Of a DNA stretch of 40,400 nucleotides, positions 1 through 8,085 are shown one piece after another. This DNA is from Phycisphaerales bacterium (lineage in GTDB: Bacteria; Planctomycetota; Phycisphaerae; Phycisphaerales; UBA1924), in the NCBI GenBank assembly GCA_028284805.1, contig JANQQZ010000067.1:1-40400 (forward strand), given 5' to 3'. A program made the position numbers and the translations under genes. How positions within the stretch are numbered: the first letter of the stretch is position 1; the number at the start of each line of letters is the position of its first letter. Below the pieces are notes generated by a model, which saw only the letters and a program-made list of their open reading frames with translations, had not been told where the DNA came from and made no database searches.

Positions 1-18
1 ACGCCGTCCGACGGGCTC

Positions 19-24
19 AGTGTA
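19..24 (-). promoter_or_regulatory. Possible -10 element pointing off the left edge
   Basis: The minus strand reads GCTACACT here, the same TANNNT type with C before the final T seen upstream of many genes in this window. It lies downstream of the HEAT lipoprotein stop codon and points leftwards, so it may serve a minus-strand gene that starts beyond the window. No start codon or coding frame is supported between positions 1 and 74. There is no recognisable -35. Confidence 0.25.
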
Positions 25-74
25 GCGTCGAGCCGCCGGCCTGTCCCGATGGAATCCGGTCCTCCGTGCTCCTG

Positions 75-1154
75 CTACGGATCGCACCCGAGACCAGATC
101 CCCCCCCGGGCTCAACGCCCCGCAGAATCCCCGCCGCGGCCGACACCCGAACGCGTCCGGAACGGTCCTCCATCATCCGTGCCAGCCGGTCCAGATCCCG
201 CGAGCGGGCAGTCAACCCATAGACCGCGGCCGAGTCTGCTCGGAGCACCTCTCGCGGCGAGTCCCAGAACTCATCGGCGATGAACCACCCCTGGCGGTCG
301 CCCAGCTTGGCCATCGACAGCGCCACGGCGAGCTGCACCTCGGGGGGCATCGACTGGCCCGCGTTGTCCCGCGTCTCGGAGATCTGCACCAGCCGTCCGC
401 GCGACGAACGGTCTCCCACCTCGCCCACGATCTGCACCGCGAGCAGCATGGCCTCCAGATCGCCCGGCTGCGACGGGAAGAGCGCCGCCCTCACCGGGCC
501 GAGCTGCTGCAACTCTCCCAGCTTGATCATCGCTTCGCTGAGCTGCAGCTCCACGACCCGTCGCTCGGCCTGCGACGCGAGCTCCATCGGTGCTTCTGCC
601 GCCGAGCGGAGCAGATCGACCGCCGAGGCGTCGCCGAGCTCACCGAGCAGATACGCCGTGTGCCCTCGCAGCCCGGGCGGGTCGCCCTGGAGCAAGAAGC
701 CCGCGAGCGGGCTGCGGTCCACGTCGTGCCCGAGCTTCGCGAGGGCGAAGATCGCCGACGCTCTCGCGTACGCAGATTCGTCAGCGAGCATCGCGTGCAA
801 ACCCGGTTCGTGCCCGCGCACACCGGCCTGCCCGATCGAGACCGCCGCGATGCTGCGTACGCCGATGTTCTCGTCCAGCAGTCCCGCTCCCACGACCTGC
901 CCGAGCGTGTCCGGGGCGACGATCAGAGACTCGTACGCGTTTGCTCGGGTCAGTGCGTCACCCCAGCGAGTCGCATCGACCAGCAGGGCGAGCGCATCCC
1001 GACGGAGATCCCCGAGCTCGACCGATCGGCGCTGGTCCTCGCGGATGTCACTCGCCGATCGACCATCGAAGTCGAGCGGCGCATCGGGTCCGCCCGAGCA
1101 CCCGCCCGACAACACCACTACCGCAACGCTCACACAGCACGCGATCCGCATCAT
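75..1154 (-). CDS. HEAT-repeat lipoprotein
   Basis: Encodes 359 aa. The N-terminus is a lipoprotein signal: a hydrophobic stretch (residues 4-15) followed by the lipobox LSGGC, so Cys19 is the likely lipidated residue. The body is Ala/Leu/Arg-rich helical hairpins typical of HEAT/PBS-lyase-like repeats (for example GVRSIAAVSIGQAG and YARASAIFALAKLG), usually protein-protein scaffolds. The start ATG overlaps the lnt stop codon and has a strong AAGGAG upstream; a second ATG follows immediately. It is the last gene of the rpe-accD-lnt run, directly behind the enzyme that would complete its own acylation. No catalytic motif is seen. The partner is unknown; periplasmic or outer-membrane location is inferred from the lipobox. 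Confidence 0.85.
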   Translation of the reverse strand: MMRIACCVSVAVVVLSGGCSGGPDAPLDFDGRSASDIREDQRRSVELGDLRRDALALLVDATRWGDALTRANAYESLIVAPDTLGQVVGAGLLDENIGVRSIAAVSIGQAGVRGHEPGLHAMLADESAYARASAIFALAKLGHDVDRSPLAGFLLQGDPPGLRGHTAYLLGELGDASAVDLLRSAAEAPMELASQAERRVVELQLSEAMIKLGELQQLGPVRAALFPSQPGDLEAMLLAVQIVGEVGDRSSRGRLVQISETRDNAGQSMPPEVQLAVALSMAKLGDRQGWFIADEFWDSPREVLRADSAAVYGLTARSRDLDRLARMMEDRSGRVRVSAAAGILRGVEPGGGSGLGCDP

Positions 1155-2836
1155 CCCCGATCTCCTTGTGCCTCAGATTGCGTTTCAGAGGTGTGCTTCG
1201 CTGGACGACGAATCGTCAGCACCAGCCCGAAGAGCGTCGCACCCGCGCACACCCAGCCAACCGTATCACCGACCGACTGATACGCGGTCGGTCTGCCGCC
1301 GAGTTCGGTCTCCGCGATCAACGCACCCGGCTGCCCGGGCCCGAGCGACGCCGTCACCCTGCCGCGACGATCGATCAGGGCAGAGACGCCCGTGTTCGCG
1401 CATCGCACCATGGGCAACCCGTGCTCGATACACCGCCACCGCGCCTGGAGCAGGTGCATCGACCGCCCCGCATTGAAGGATCCGAACCACCCGTCGTTGG
1501 TCACCACGCAGAGCAGCTCGCTGGGACGGCCCGACGCGCGTGCCGCGTTGACAAGCCGACGCACGGTCGGCGCCATCGAAGACTCGAAACAGATCGGCAC
1601 GGTCACGACCACCTCGCGGTCCCCATTCGGCACCGAGAAGCTCACCGGATCGCGCCCGGGCGTCAGCCCGAAGTCCATGCCCGAGGCGCCGAGCCCGACC
1701 TGCAGCACCCAGTCTCGGAGCCAGGGCAGCGACTGCACATAGGGCAGCGTCTCGCCGAAGGGCGTCGGACGCAGCTTGTCGTAGCGAGGCCCGCGGACGC
1801 CGCCGTCCGCCAGCAGGAACACCGAGTTGTACGTGTCGTCCCACACCACACGCTCGCCCTCGACCCGCACCCCGCCCAGGTTCGTGCATCCGACGAGCAT
1901 GGGCACGCCCAGCCGCCCCTGTTCCGCCAGCAAGGCCTCGCCGTACGGCTCCGGGATCACCGCCCGCGCGTCCGGGTCGAGCAGCCCGCCAGGCAGCACC
2001 GTCTCGGGTGTCACCAGCAGCTCGGCACCACCCGCGACGGCTTCCTCGCCCAGCGATACCAGAGTTCGGAAGTCGGCGACCAACTGCTCACGCGTCGGGG
2101 TGATCTTGTTGCTCTGCGGCACGTTGGTCTGCAACGCCCCCACGCGCAAGCGCTCGCCCGAGCCGCCCGAACGGGGCAGCACCACCGACAGAATCAGCAG
2201 GGCAACCAGCAGCCCGGAAACACCGAGCCCGACGCGCCGCGGGCGGGGACCACCGACCCGTTTGGCGAGGAGCACGCCGCTCAACGCGACTACGAGCCAC
2301 GAGATCAGATACACCCCGCCCACTGACGCCGCCCTGGAGACCGTCACCGACTCGATCATCGGGTGTCCTGCCATGAACCAGGGGTAGCCCCCGAACGCCA
2401 GCTCGCCCCGGATGAACTCGAGCCCCACCCAGCCCGTCGGCACCACCACCGCGGGCCCGACCCAGCCCGACACTTTCCGGAGCCGAGCCAGCACCACCAC
2501 GGCCAGCCCGATCCACACCGCGAGGTACCCCACTAGCGGGAACACGCCAGCGAACGACACGTCCGCGATCCATGCGTGGTGATAGATCCACAGGGGCAGG
2601 GAACCGATCGCAACGCCGAGCCCACCGAGCCAGGGGCGGGGTGTCGCCCAGCCAACCACGACGACCGGCAAGGGTGCTACCAAACCGCACCACCACCACG
2701 AGACCGGCGGGAGCGAAAGGAACGTGAGCAAGGCCCAAGCAAGCCCAGCGCCGGTTGCGAGACCAAGAGGACGGAGCCTGGACGCCCACGCCTGACGAGC
2801 ATCACGACGCTCGGCCCTGGGCTTCGGAACGCTCAC
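1151..2836 (-). CDS. lnt: Apolipoprotein N-acyltransferase
   Basis: Transfers an acyl chain from phospholipid to the N-terminal cysteine of apolipoproteins, the last step of lipoprotein maturation, in the inner membrane. The 561-aa product has about six N-terminal membrane segments, a periplasmic nitrilase-type domain (roughly residues 230-490) and a final membrane helix. The Glu-Lys-Cys triad is visible: E278 in TPETVLPGG, K354 in YDKLRPTPFGE and C416 in VPICFES. The reading frame stays open upstream, but the Lnt-like sequence begins at the GTG whose codon overlaps the accD stop as GTGA; I chose that start. Its stop overlaps the ATG of the following HEAT lipoprotein. The tight overlaps indicate translational coupling in one operon. 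Confidence 0.93.
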   Translation of the reverse strand: MSVPKPRAERRDARQAWASRLRPLGLATGAGLAWALLTFLSLPPVSWWWCGLVAPLPVVVVGWATPRPWLGGLGVAIGSLPLWIYHHAWIADVSFAGVFPLVGYLAVWIGLAVVVLARLRKVSGWVGPAVVVPTGWVGLEFIRGELAFGGYPWFMAGHPMIESVTVSRAASVGGVYLISWLVVALSGVLLAKRVGGPRPRRVGLGVSGLLVALLILSVVLPRSGGSGERLRVGALQTNVPQSNKITPTREQLVADFRTLVSLGEEAVAGGAELLVTPETVLPGGLLDPDARAVIPEPYGEALLAEQGRLGVPMLVGCTNLGGVRVEGERVVWDDTYNSVFLLADGGVRGPRYDKLRPTPFGETLPYVQSLPWLRDWVLQVGLGASGMDFGLTPGRDPVSFSVPNGDREVVVTVPICFESSMAPTVRRLVNAARASGRPSELLCVVTNDGWFGSFNAGRSMHLLQARWRCIEHGLPMVRCANTGVSALIDRRGRVTASLGPGQPGALIAETELGGRPTAYQSVGDTVGWVCAGATLFGLVLTIRRPAKHTSETQSEAQGDRG

Positions 2837-3678
2837 CGCCCGGCGAAGTCTATCAGGCGTGCGATCTCGGTCCGCAGCTCGTGACGAGGCACGACGCGAT
2901 CGACCATGCCGCACTGGCGCAGGAACTCCGAACGCTGGAACCCTTCGGGCAGGTCTTGACGGATCGTCTGTTTGATGACGCGGGGCCCGGCGAAGCCGAT
3001 CAGCGCCTCGGGCTCGGCCAGGATCACGTCGCCCAGCATCGCGAAGCTCGCGGTCACACCGCCGGTCGTCGGGTCGGTGAGCACGCTGATGAACAGCCCG
3101 CCCGCGTCGTCGTAGCGCGCGAGCGCTGCGCTGGTCTTGGCCATCTGCATGAGCGACAGCCCGGACTCCTGCATCCGCGCCCCGCCCGAGCAGCTCACGA
3201 TCACGAGCGGGAGGCTCTCCGCGAGAGCCGTCTCGATCGAGCGGGTCAGCGTCTCCCCAACGACCGAGCCCATCGAGCCCATCATGAACGTCAGGTCCAG
3301 GCAAGCCAGCACGGCCTGACGTCCGCGGACGAAGCCGATCCCCGCCATCACCGCGTCCTGCCGGCCCGACTTGATCTGCTCCGCGAGCAGGCGGTCGCGG
3401 TACGACTTCAGATCGTTGAACGCGAGCGGATCCGTGGAGACGAGGTTGGAGTGGATGGGCTCGAAGGTGCCGTCATCCACGAGCTGCGCGACGCGCGTCG
3501 ATGCGCCGATGCGGAAGTGATGAGAGCACTCGGGGCAGACCGAGAGGTTCGCCTCCATCTGCTTGCGGTAGATCATCCCACTGCAGCCCGGACAGCGGAG
3601 CCAGAGTCCCTCAGGAATCGCCGATCGCTTCTGCACCACGCTCCCGCGGGTTGTGTCCTGCGTCGCCGCTTGTGTCAT
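2833..3678 (-). CDS. accD: Acetyl-CoA carboxylase carboxyltransferase subunit beta
   Basis: Beta half of the carboxyltransferase that moves CO2 from carboxybiotin to acetyl-CoA to make malonyl-CoA for fatty-acid synthesis; cytosolic, working with AccA. The 281-aa product begins with the zinc ribbon of bacterial AccD, C-x2-C-x15-C-x2-C (CPGC ... CPEC), followed by the crotonase-like carboxyltransferase domain with SCSGGARMQES, LTDPTTGGV and FAGPRVI. The open frame extends 33 codons further upstream, but ATG 3678 has GGAG upstream and gives the normal family length. accA is not in the window. It lies 52 nt after the phosphatase-fold gene and overlaps lnt by four bases, so it is probably cotranscribed with both. 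Confidence 0.95.
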   Translation of the reverse strand: MTQAATQDTTRGSVVQKRSAIPEGLWLRCPGCSGMIYRKQMEANLSVCPECSHHFRIGASTRVAQLVDDGTFEPIHSNLVSTDPLAFNDLKSYRDRLLAEQIKSGRQDAVMAGIGFVRGRQAVLACLDLTFMMGSMGSVVGETLTRSIETALAESLPLVIVSCSGGARMQESGLSLMQMAKTSAALARYDDAGGLFISVLTDPTTGGVTASFAMLGDVILAEPEALIGFAGPRVIKQTIRQDLPEGFQRSEFLRQCGMVDRVVPRHELRTEIARLIDFAGR

Positions 3679-3730
3679 CTGCGCGTCTCCGGGCGAGGCC
3701 GACCACGACCTGCCCCGGTCTCTACTCGAT

Positions 3731-4351
3731 TCAGCCACCGACCCCGGCCCCCTCACGGGCCTCGCGGAGTCTCGCACGGGACACCTCGCACCACTCGTGC
3801 GCCGCCCCGCCTTCGGGCACCGTGACCGCCGACACGTCCTCTCCGGTCAGCCACGCAAGGACCAACGAAAAAGACATCGGGCGAAGCACCACACCCACGC
3901 CAGGATCCGGGTGACGCAGCTTGTCGAGTGCGCGCCCCAACGCCCCGATCAGCCGATCGGTCGCCTCACGCATGGGCTCGCCCTCGGGCACGCTCACGCT
4001 TGCCGGGCGCTCGCGCCACTGGCGGTACGCAGAGGGGAACTTCTCCTCGAGCTCCTGCGTCCGGAGCCCCTCCCAGAGGCCCATCCCGACATCCATCAGT
4101 TCGGGCACGCGCTTGAGCTTGCCGCCCGTCACCCGCGACACCGCCTCAGCAGTCGCGATCAGACACTGGTCCGGGCCGTGCAACACCGCGCTGAGCTGCG
4201 TGCCGTCCAGGCTCCCGACCGAGCCCGTGAGCCCATCCGCGCTCGCCGGTGCCAGCGGCAGATCGACGCGACCCACGATCCGATGGGCGCGATCCCACTC
4301 CGTCTCGCCGCAGCGGATCAGCACAACGTTGTAGATTTCAGTCTTGCCCAT
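3731..4351 (-). CDS. Histidine-phosphatase-fold protein lacking both catalytic histidines
   Basis: The 206-aa product follows the phosphoglycerate-mutase/histidine-phosphatase fold: an N-terminal strand leading to LIRCGETEWD, a G-x-WEG-like segment (VGMGLWEGL, about residues 88-96) and a C-terminal VGVVLRPMSFSLVLAWL. In active members the first motif is RHGE, with the phosphorylated His; here it is RCGE, with codon TGC at residue 14. The second motif, usually SHG or THG, is LRP here (residues 156-158). Both phosphoryl-transfer histidines are therefore gone while the surrounding fold motifs remain. I infer a pseudoenzyme or a changed chemistry. ATG 4351 is chosen because the domain starts there. 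It sits between rpe and accD in the same run. Confidence 0.8.
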   Translation of the reverse strand: MGKTEIYNVVLIRCGETEWDRAHRIVGRVDLPLAPASADGLTGSVGSLDGTQLSAVLHGPDQCLIATAEAVSRVTGGKLKRVPELMDVGMGLWEGLRTQELEEKFPSAYRQWRERPASVSVPEGEPMREATDRLIGALGRALDKLRHPDPGVGVVLRPMSFSLVLAWLTGEDVSAVTVPEGGAAHEWCEVSRARLREAREGAGVGG

Positions 4352-4482
4352 GCGGAACCAGGAACTCCGTCCGACCGAGTGTCGGCCGCAGTCGCACGAA
4401 ACGACGCGGATCTCGACAGGCCGGGAGTTTAGCACGCTCCCATCGCACACCGGTGTTCACGACAACAAAACCAAACAAACTG
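4352..4482 (-). promoter_or_regulatory. Leader between rpe and phosphatase-fold gene
   Basis: A 131-nt spacer, long for this window. On the minus strand it begins with an A/T-rich stretch (TTTGGTTTTGTTG, 4462-4474). It contains TGCTAAACT, an extended -10-like sequence about 70 nt before the downstream ATG. This could give the phosphatase-accD-lnt genes their own promoter. No convincing -35 or terminator hairpin was found. Confidence 0.3.
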
Positions 4483-5199
4483 CTACTTTGCTGGATGGCC
4501 GCGCAACCCCGAGACCACCGCAGGCCAATCGGCCCGATCCCGCCCGTAGAACGCCGACCCGGCCACGAGCACGTCACACCCCGCCTCGCGGACCAGACCT
4601 GCATTGTCGAGCCCGAGCCCACCGTCCATCTGAATCCACAGATCCGACGCCTCGCTCGCCCGAGCGACACGGGTCTTCTCGACAACCTCACCGATGAACG
4701 CCTGCCCCGCGAAACCGGGGTGGACGCTCATCACAAGCAGCATCTCGAACGCATCCAACCAGCCGCGAACAGACTCGTAGGGAGTGTCCGGGTTGATCGC
4801 CAGACCCGCGGTGCACCCGAGATCGCGGACCCGCCCCGCCAGCGACCTCGCCTCTGCCTCATCGAGCACCTCGGCATGGAAGGTGATGTGATCCGCTCCA
4901 GCCTCCGCGAACGGCTCGACGAAGTCCGCCGGGTCGGTCACCATCAGGTGCGCGTCGAGGCACACGTTGGGCAACGCGTCTCGCAGGTTCCTGACCAGAG
5001 CCGGCCCGAACGTCAGATTCGGGACGAAGTGCCCGTCCATCACGTCGAGATGGAGCACCGTCGCCCCGGCCTCGACCGACGCCCGGCACTCGTCGGCCAA
5101 GTGCCCGAAGTCGGCGGCCAGGATCGAGGGCGCCACATGCACCGCGCCCGTTCGGATCCGCAGCACGTCCCGACCCACCGCCTGTCCAGTGCTTGCCAT
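4483..5199 (-). CDS. rpe: Ribulose-phosphate 3-epimerase
   Basis: Interconverts ribulose 5-phosphate and xylulose 5-phosphate in the pentose phosphate pathway; cytosolic metal-dependent TIM barrel. The 238-aa product has the family signatures in order: PSILAADFGHL, the metal-binding HLDVMDGHFVPNLTFG, DAHLMV, the MSVHPGF segment and QMDGG with the second active-site Asp. Length is close to the usual 215-235 aa. A TTG two codons earlier is possible, but a TACAGT hexamer ends directly before it, so ATG 5199 is preferred. There is no Shine-Dalgarno sequence; with TACAGT only six bases upstream the mRNA may be leaderless. It heads the minus-strand run and is divergent from the UDP-sugar pyrophosphorylase gene. 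Confidence 0.95.
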   Translation of the reverse strand: MASTGQAVGRDVLRIRTGAVHVAPSILAADFGHLADECRASVEAGATVLHLDVMDGHFVPNLTFGPALVRNLRDALPNVCLDAHLMVTDPADFVEPFAEAGADHITFHAEVLDEAEARSLAGRVRDLGCTAGLAINPDTPYESVRGWLDAFEMLLVMSVHPGFAGQAFIGEVVEKTRVARASEASDLWIQMDGGLGLDNAGLVREAGCDVLVAGSAFYGRDRADWPAVVSGLRGHPAK

Positions 5200-5205
5200 G
5201 GACAA

Positions 5206-5211
5206 ACTGTA
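5206..5211 (-). promoter_or_regulatory. -10 element of rpe (leaderless type)
   Basis: TACAGT on the minus strand, six bases before the rpe ATG, with no Shine-Dalgarno between. If this is the -10, transcription would start at or within a few bases of the start codon. No -35 match is seen. It lies back-to-back with the TACGAT at 5231-5236 on the plus strand. Confidence 0.45.
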
Positions 5212-5230
5212 ACCGCGCCCGCCCTTCCCG

Positions 5231-5236
5231 TACGAT
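5231..5236 (+). promoter_or_regulatory. -10 element of UDP-sugar pyrophosphorylase gene
   Basis: TACGAT lies 29 nt before the ATG at 5266. Here a leader with a clear GAGGAG Shine-Dalgarno follows, in contrast to the divergent rpe promoter 20 nt away. The -35 is not recognisable. Confidence 0.35.
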
Positions 5237-5265
5237 GCGGCTCACCAAGCCCGAGGAGACCTTCC

Positions 5266-6696
5266 ATGCCGTCGATCGACGACCTGCGTCCCACGCTCGA
5301 AGCCGCCAACCAGGCCCACCTGCTCACCTTCGCCGACCAGCTCTCGGCAAATGAACGTGATTCGCTGCTCTCCCAGATCGCCGCGATCGACCTCGCGAAG
5401 CTGCCCGAGCTGATCCACGAGTACGTGCTCAACAAGCCCACGTTCGAACTCCCCGAGGGCGTCGACGCCGCCCCCTACTACCCGGCCGACCCGACCGAGA
5501 GCTTCAAGCCCTACGACGCCAAGAAGTACCACGCCGCGGGCCAGGACCTGCTCCGAGCGGGCAAGATCGCCTGCTTCGTCGTCGCGGGGGGCCAGGGCTC
5601 GCGCCTGGGCTACGAGGGGCCCAAGGGCTGCTACCCCGCGGGCGCGGTCACCAAGAAGCCGCTGTTCCAAATCTTCGCCGAGAACATCCTCGCGACCGCC
5701 AAGAAGTACGGCGCCACCGTGCCCTGGTACATCATGACCAGCCCGCTTAACCACGACGCCACCGTCGCCTTCTTCAACGAGCACGGCCACTTCGGGCTCG
5801 ACCCGGCCGATGTCATGTTCTTCCCACAGGGCACGATGCCCAGCTTCGACATGGCCTCGGGCAAGATCCTGCTCACCGACAGGCACCAGCTTGCCACCAA
5901 CCCCGACGGGCACGGCGGCTCCCTCACCGCCCTCCACACCTCCGGCGCCCTCGACGACATGGCCCGGCGCGGCATCGAGCACTTCAGCTACTTCCAGGTC
6001 GACAACGCGACCATCCGCATCACCGACCCGCTCTTCCTGGGCCTGCACGCGGCCGCGCCCGACAGCTCCGCCGAGATCTCGAGCAAGATGCTCCCCAAGG
6101 CCTTCCCCGAGGAACGCGTCGGCCTGTTCGCCACCGCGGGCGGTCGGACCCACGTGATCGAGTACTCCGACATGCCCATCGAACTCCAGCGCGAAACGGG
6201 CGCCGATGGCCGCCTCCGCTTCCTCGCAGGCAGCCCGGCGATTCACGTCTTCGGCCGGGCGTTCGTCGAGAAGGTCAACACCGATGCAGGCTTCGACCTG
6301 CCCTACCACCGCGCCGAGAAGAAGATCCCCCACGTCGACCTCGCCACCGGCGAGCGGGTGTCACCCGACGCGCCCAACGGCGTGAAGCTCGAGCGTTTCG
6401 TCTTCGATGCCCTGCCCTTGGCCGAGCGCTCGATCATCCTCGAAACGAGCCGCGTCGAGGACTTCGCGCCGATCAAGAACGCCGAAGGCACCGACAGCCC
6501 GGCCAGCAGCGCCGAGCTCCAGACCCAGAAGGCCGCCAACTGGCTCGAAGCAGCCGGCGTCGAAATCCCAAAGAAGAGTGACGGCACCCCCGACTGCGTG
6601 CTGGAGATCAGCCCGCTAACGGCACTGGAGCCGGGGGATCTGAAGGGTGCTGATCTGCCGGCGAAGATCGAGGCAGGAAAGAGGCTGGCGCTGTGA
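5266..6696 (+). CDS. UDP-sugar pyrophosphorylase, UAP1/UDPGP family
   Basis: The 476-aa product belongs to the eukaryotic-type UDP-N-acetylhexosamine/UDP-glucose pyrophosphorylases, which make a UDP-sugar and pyrophosphate from UTP and a sugar 1-phosphate. The uridylyl-binding loop is VVAGGQGSRLGYEGPKG (about residues 103-119), followed by a basic KKPLFQ segment. NPDGHGGSLTALH (about 210-222) matches the family's Asn/Gly-rich nucleotide loop, and FQVDNATIRITDP lies near the metal site. ATG 5266 has GAGGAG seven bases upstream. The sugar (GlcNAc or Glc) cannot be fixed from sequence by eye. The next gene overlaps its stop as GTGA. It probably supplies precursors for cell-surface glycans. Confidence 0.88.
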   Translation: MPSIDDLRPTLEAANQAHLLTFADQLSANERDSLLSQIAAIDLAKLPELIHEYVLNKPTFELPEGVDAAPYYPADPTESFKPYDAKKYHAAGQDLLRAGKIACFVVAGGQGSRLGYEGPKGCYPAGAVTKKPLFQIFAENILATAKKYGATVPWYIMTSPLNHDATVAFFNEHGHFGLDPADVMFFPQGTMPSFDMASGKILLTDRHQLATNPDGHGGSLTALHTSGALDDMARRGIEHFSYFQVDNATIRITDPLFLGLHAAAPDSSAEISSKMLPKAFPEERVGLFATAGGRTHVIEYSDMPIELQRETGADGRLRFLAGSPAIHVFGRAFVEKVNTDAGFDLPYHRAEKKIPHVDLATGERVSPDAPNGVKLERFVFDALPLAERSIILETSRVEDFAPIKNAEGTDSPASSAELQTQKAANWLEAAGVEIPKKSDGTPDCVLEISPLTALEPGDLKGADLPAKIEAGKRLAL

Positions 6697-8060
6697 GACT
6701 GCTGGTCGCGGGGATCCTGATCGTTGCCAACGCTGCCGCGGCGCAGACGGTGCAGGATCTCGCGGATGAAGCGGAGGCGATGCGGGCCGAAATGCTCGCG
6801 TTGTACCCGGAGCACCGAGGTGACGGACCGCCTTGGCTGATGGATGCCGTCGCGGACGCGCTTGCCGATGCCGAGGCGGCCGCGGAAGAAGCGAGAAGGG
6901 CCTTCTTTGCCGACAGAGGCGAACCGGGGCCTGATCGGCTCCTCGTGAGCGGCTTGATCGAGGACATGCTAACGCCACAAGGGGGCGGCTTTCACGGCTA
7001 CTGGAGCGATGAGCTTCCGACGCTCGACTCCACGGCCGCTCGTCAGCTCGCGGAGCGCGTTCGTGATGCGGTCATCGCTTCGCGGTTCGAGAAGCGTCTG
7101 ACCGACGCGATCACGCTGCCCGTCCGAACGGACCGAGCCGCTAAAGACCGCATGGATCGGAGTGGAGAGTGCTACAGAGCCGCACAATTAGTCGGTGCGC
7201 TAATGCGCGAGAGCTGGGCCAACGGCGACCGAGACGCAGCCGGTGAGCGATCCGTACAGCTCGCAAAGCTTGCAAACGCCCTCGAAGCAGACGCACATAT
7301 GGTCTCATCGCTACACGGTGAATCGGCTTGGATGATCTACTGGGGATGGCTGCGTGGACGACTTGCGGCGGCTGACCTCGAAGTGACCGATGCGCAGACG
7401 CATCTGCGGCTTGTTCAGGCTCGCCTTACCTTGAATGCAGCTAGCATCGCGACACGCTACATCTCGATCTATCTCATAGAGCTTAATGACTATCCTGACA
7501 AGGTCAAACACATGTCGGCCGATGACCTAAAGCAGTATCGCGATCTCGTGATGACGCTCCGCGAACGCATGCGGAAGTCGATCGACGCGGACCCGACCTA
7601 CAGGCTTGAGCACCGGGAACAGGCTGGCAACGAGTGGTTCGCGATGTCCTCGGCGATCGATGACTCGTCCGCTCGGGAATTCGATCATGCGGGTGGATAC
7701 AACGCATTCGTTTCGATCGAGAACCGACGGCTCAACTACTGCCGGGCCCTCGAAGTTGCAATCGCGATCCGCCTGTTCGAGCTAGACCACGACTCGCTGC
7801 CGGATTCGCTCGATGCGCTTGTGCCGGAGTACCTCGACGCAGTGCCTATCGATGCGTTCTGCGGCGAGCCGCTGCGGTACGAACCCGGCGAGGAGGGGCG
7901 GTACGTCGTGTACTCCGTCGGCTGGGACGGCGTCGACAACGACGGCCGAACCCACCCCGAGCACAACCAGCGGGCGTCCCAGGCGCCCGGTTCGTTCTTC
8001 GGCGAGTTCCGGGACCCCACCGGCTACGACCACCGCCTCGACCCCTGGGCCCCCGACTAG
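6693..8060 (+). CDS. Secreted protein of unknown function with pilin-like C-terminal segment
   Basis: Encodes 455 aa starting at a GTG that overlaps the preceding stop (GTGA), so it is probably translationally coupled. Residues 1-18 form a signal peptide ending AAAAQ. The middle is largely helical with no motif I recognise. The C-terminal part (roughly residues 345-430) has the pattern LPDSLDALVPEYL-x-VPIDAF, then LRYEPGEEGRYVVYSVGWDGVDNDG, which resembles the C-terminal segment of type II secretion pseudopilin-related proteins common in planctomycetes. The N-terminus lacks the prepilin GFTLIE motif, so this is not itself a prepilin. Function unknown; export to the periplasm or cell surface is inferred. 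Confidence 0.75.
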   Translation: MRLLVAGILIVANAAAAQTVQDLADEAEAMRAEMLALYPEHRGDGPPWLMDAVADALADAEAAAEEARRAFFADRGEPGPDRLLVSGLIEDMLTPQGGGFHGYWSDELPTLDSTAARQLAERVRDAVIASRFEKRLTDAITLPVRTDRAAKDRMDRSGECYRAAQLVGALMRESWANGDRDAAGERSVQLAKLANALEADAHMVSSLHGESAWMIYWGWLRGRLAAADLEVTDAQTHLRLVQARLTLNAASIATRYISIYLIELNDYPDKVKHMSADDLKQYRDLVMTLRERMRKSIDADPTYRLEHREQAGNEWFAMSSAIDDSSAREFDHAGGYNAFVSIENRRLNYCRALEVAIAIRLFELDHDSLPDSLDALVPEYLDAVPIDAFCGEPLRYEPGEEGRYVVYSVGWDGVDNDGRTHPEHNQRASQAPGSFFGEFRDPTGYDHRLDPWAPD

Positions 8061-8070
8061 CCGCCGCCAC

Positions 8071-8076
8071 TACACT
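8071..8076 (+). promoter_or_regulatory. -10 element of leuS (leaderless type)
   Basis: TACACT with nine bases to the leuS ATG and no Shine-Dalgarno sequence between. It lies directly after the stop of the preceding gene. A start site at or a few bases before the ATG is predicted. Confidence 0.45.
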
Positions 8077-8085
8077 GCCTCTGCC

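Noticed and set aside
1-74. A gene at the left edge
   Set aside because: No start codon with a supported frame is visible in these 74 bases; only a possible -10 is noted.
5242-6333. 363-aa minus-strand open frame
   Set aside because: Antisense of the UDP-sugar pyrophosphorylase; no family motif.
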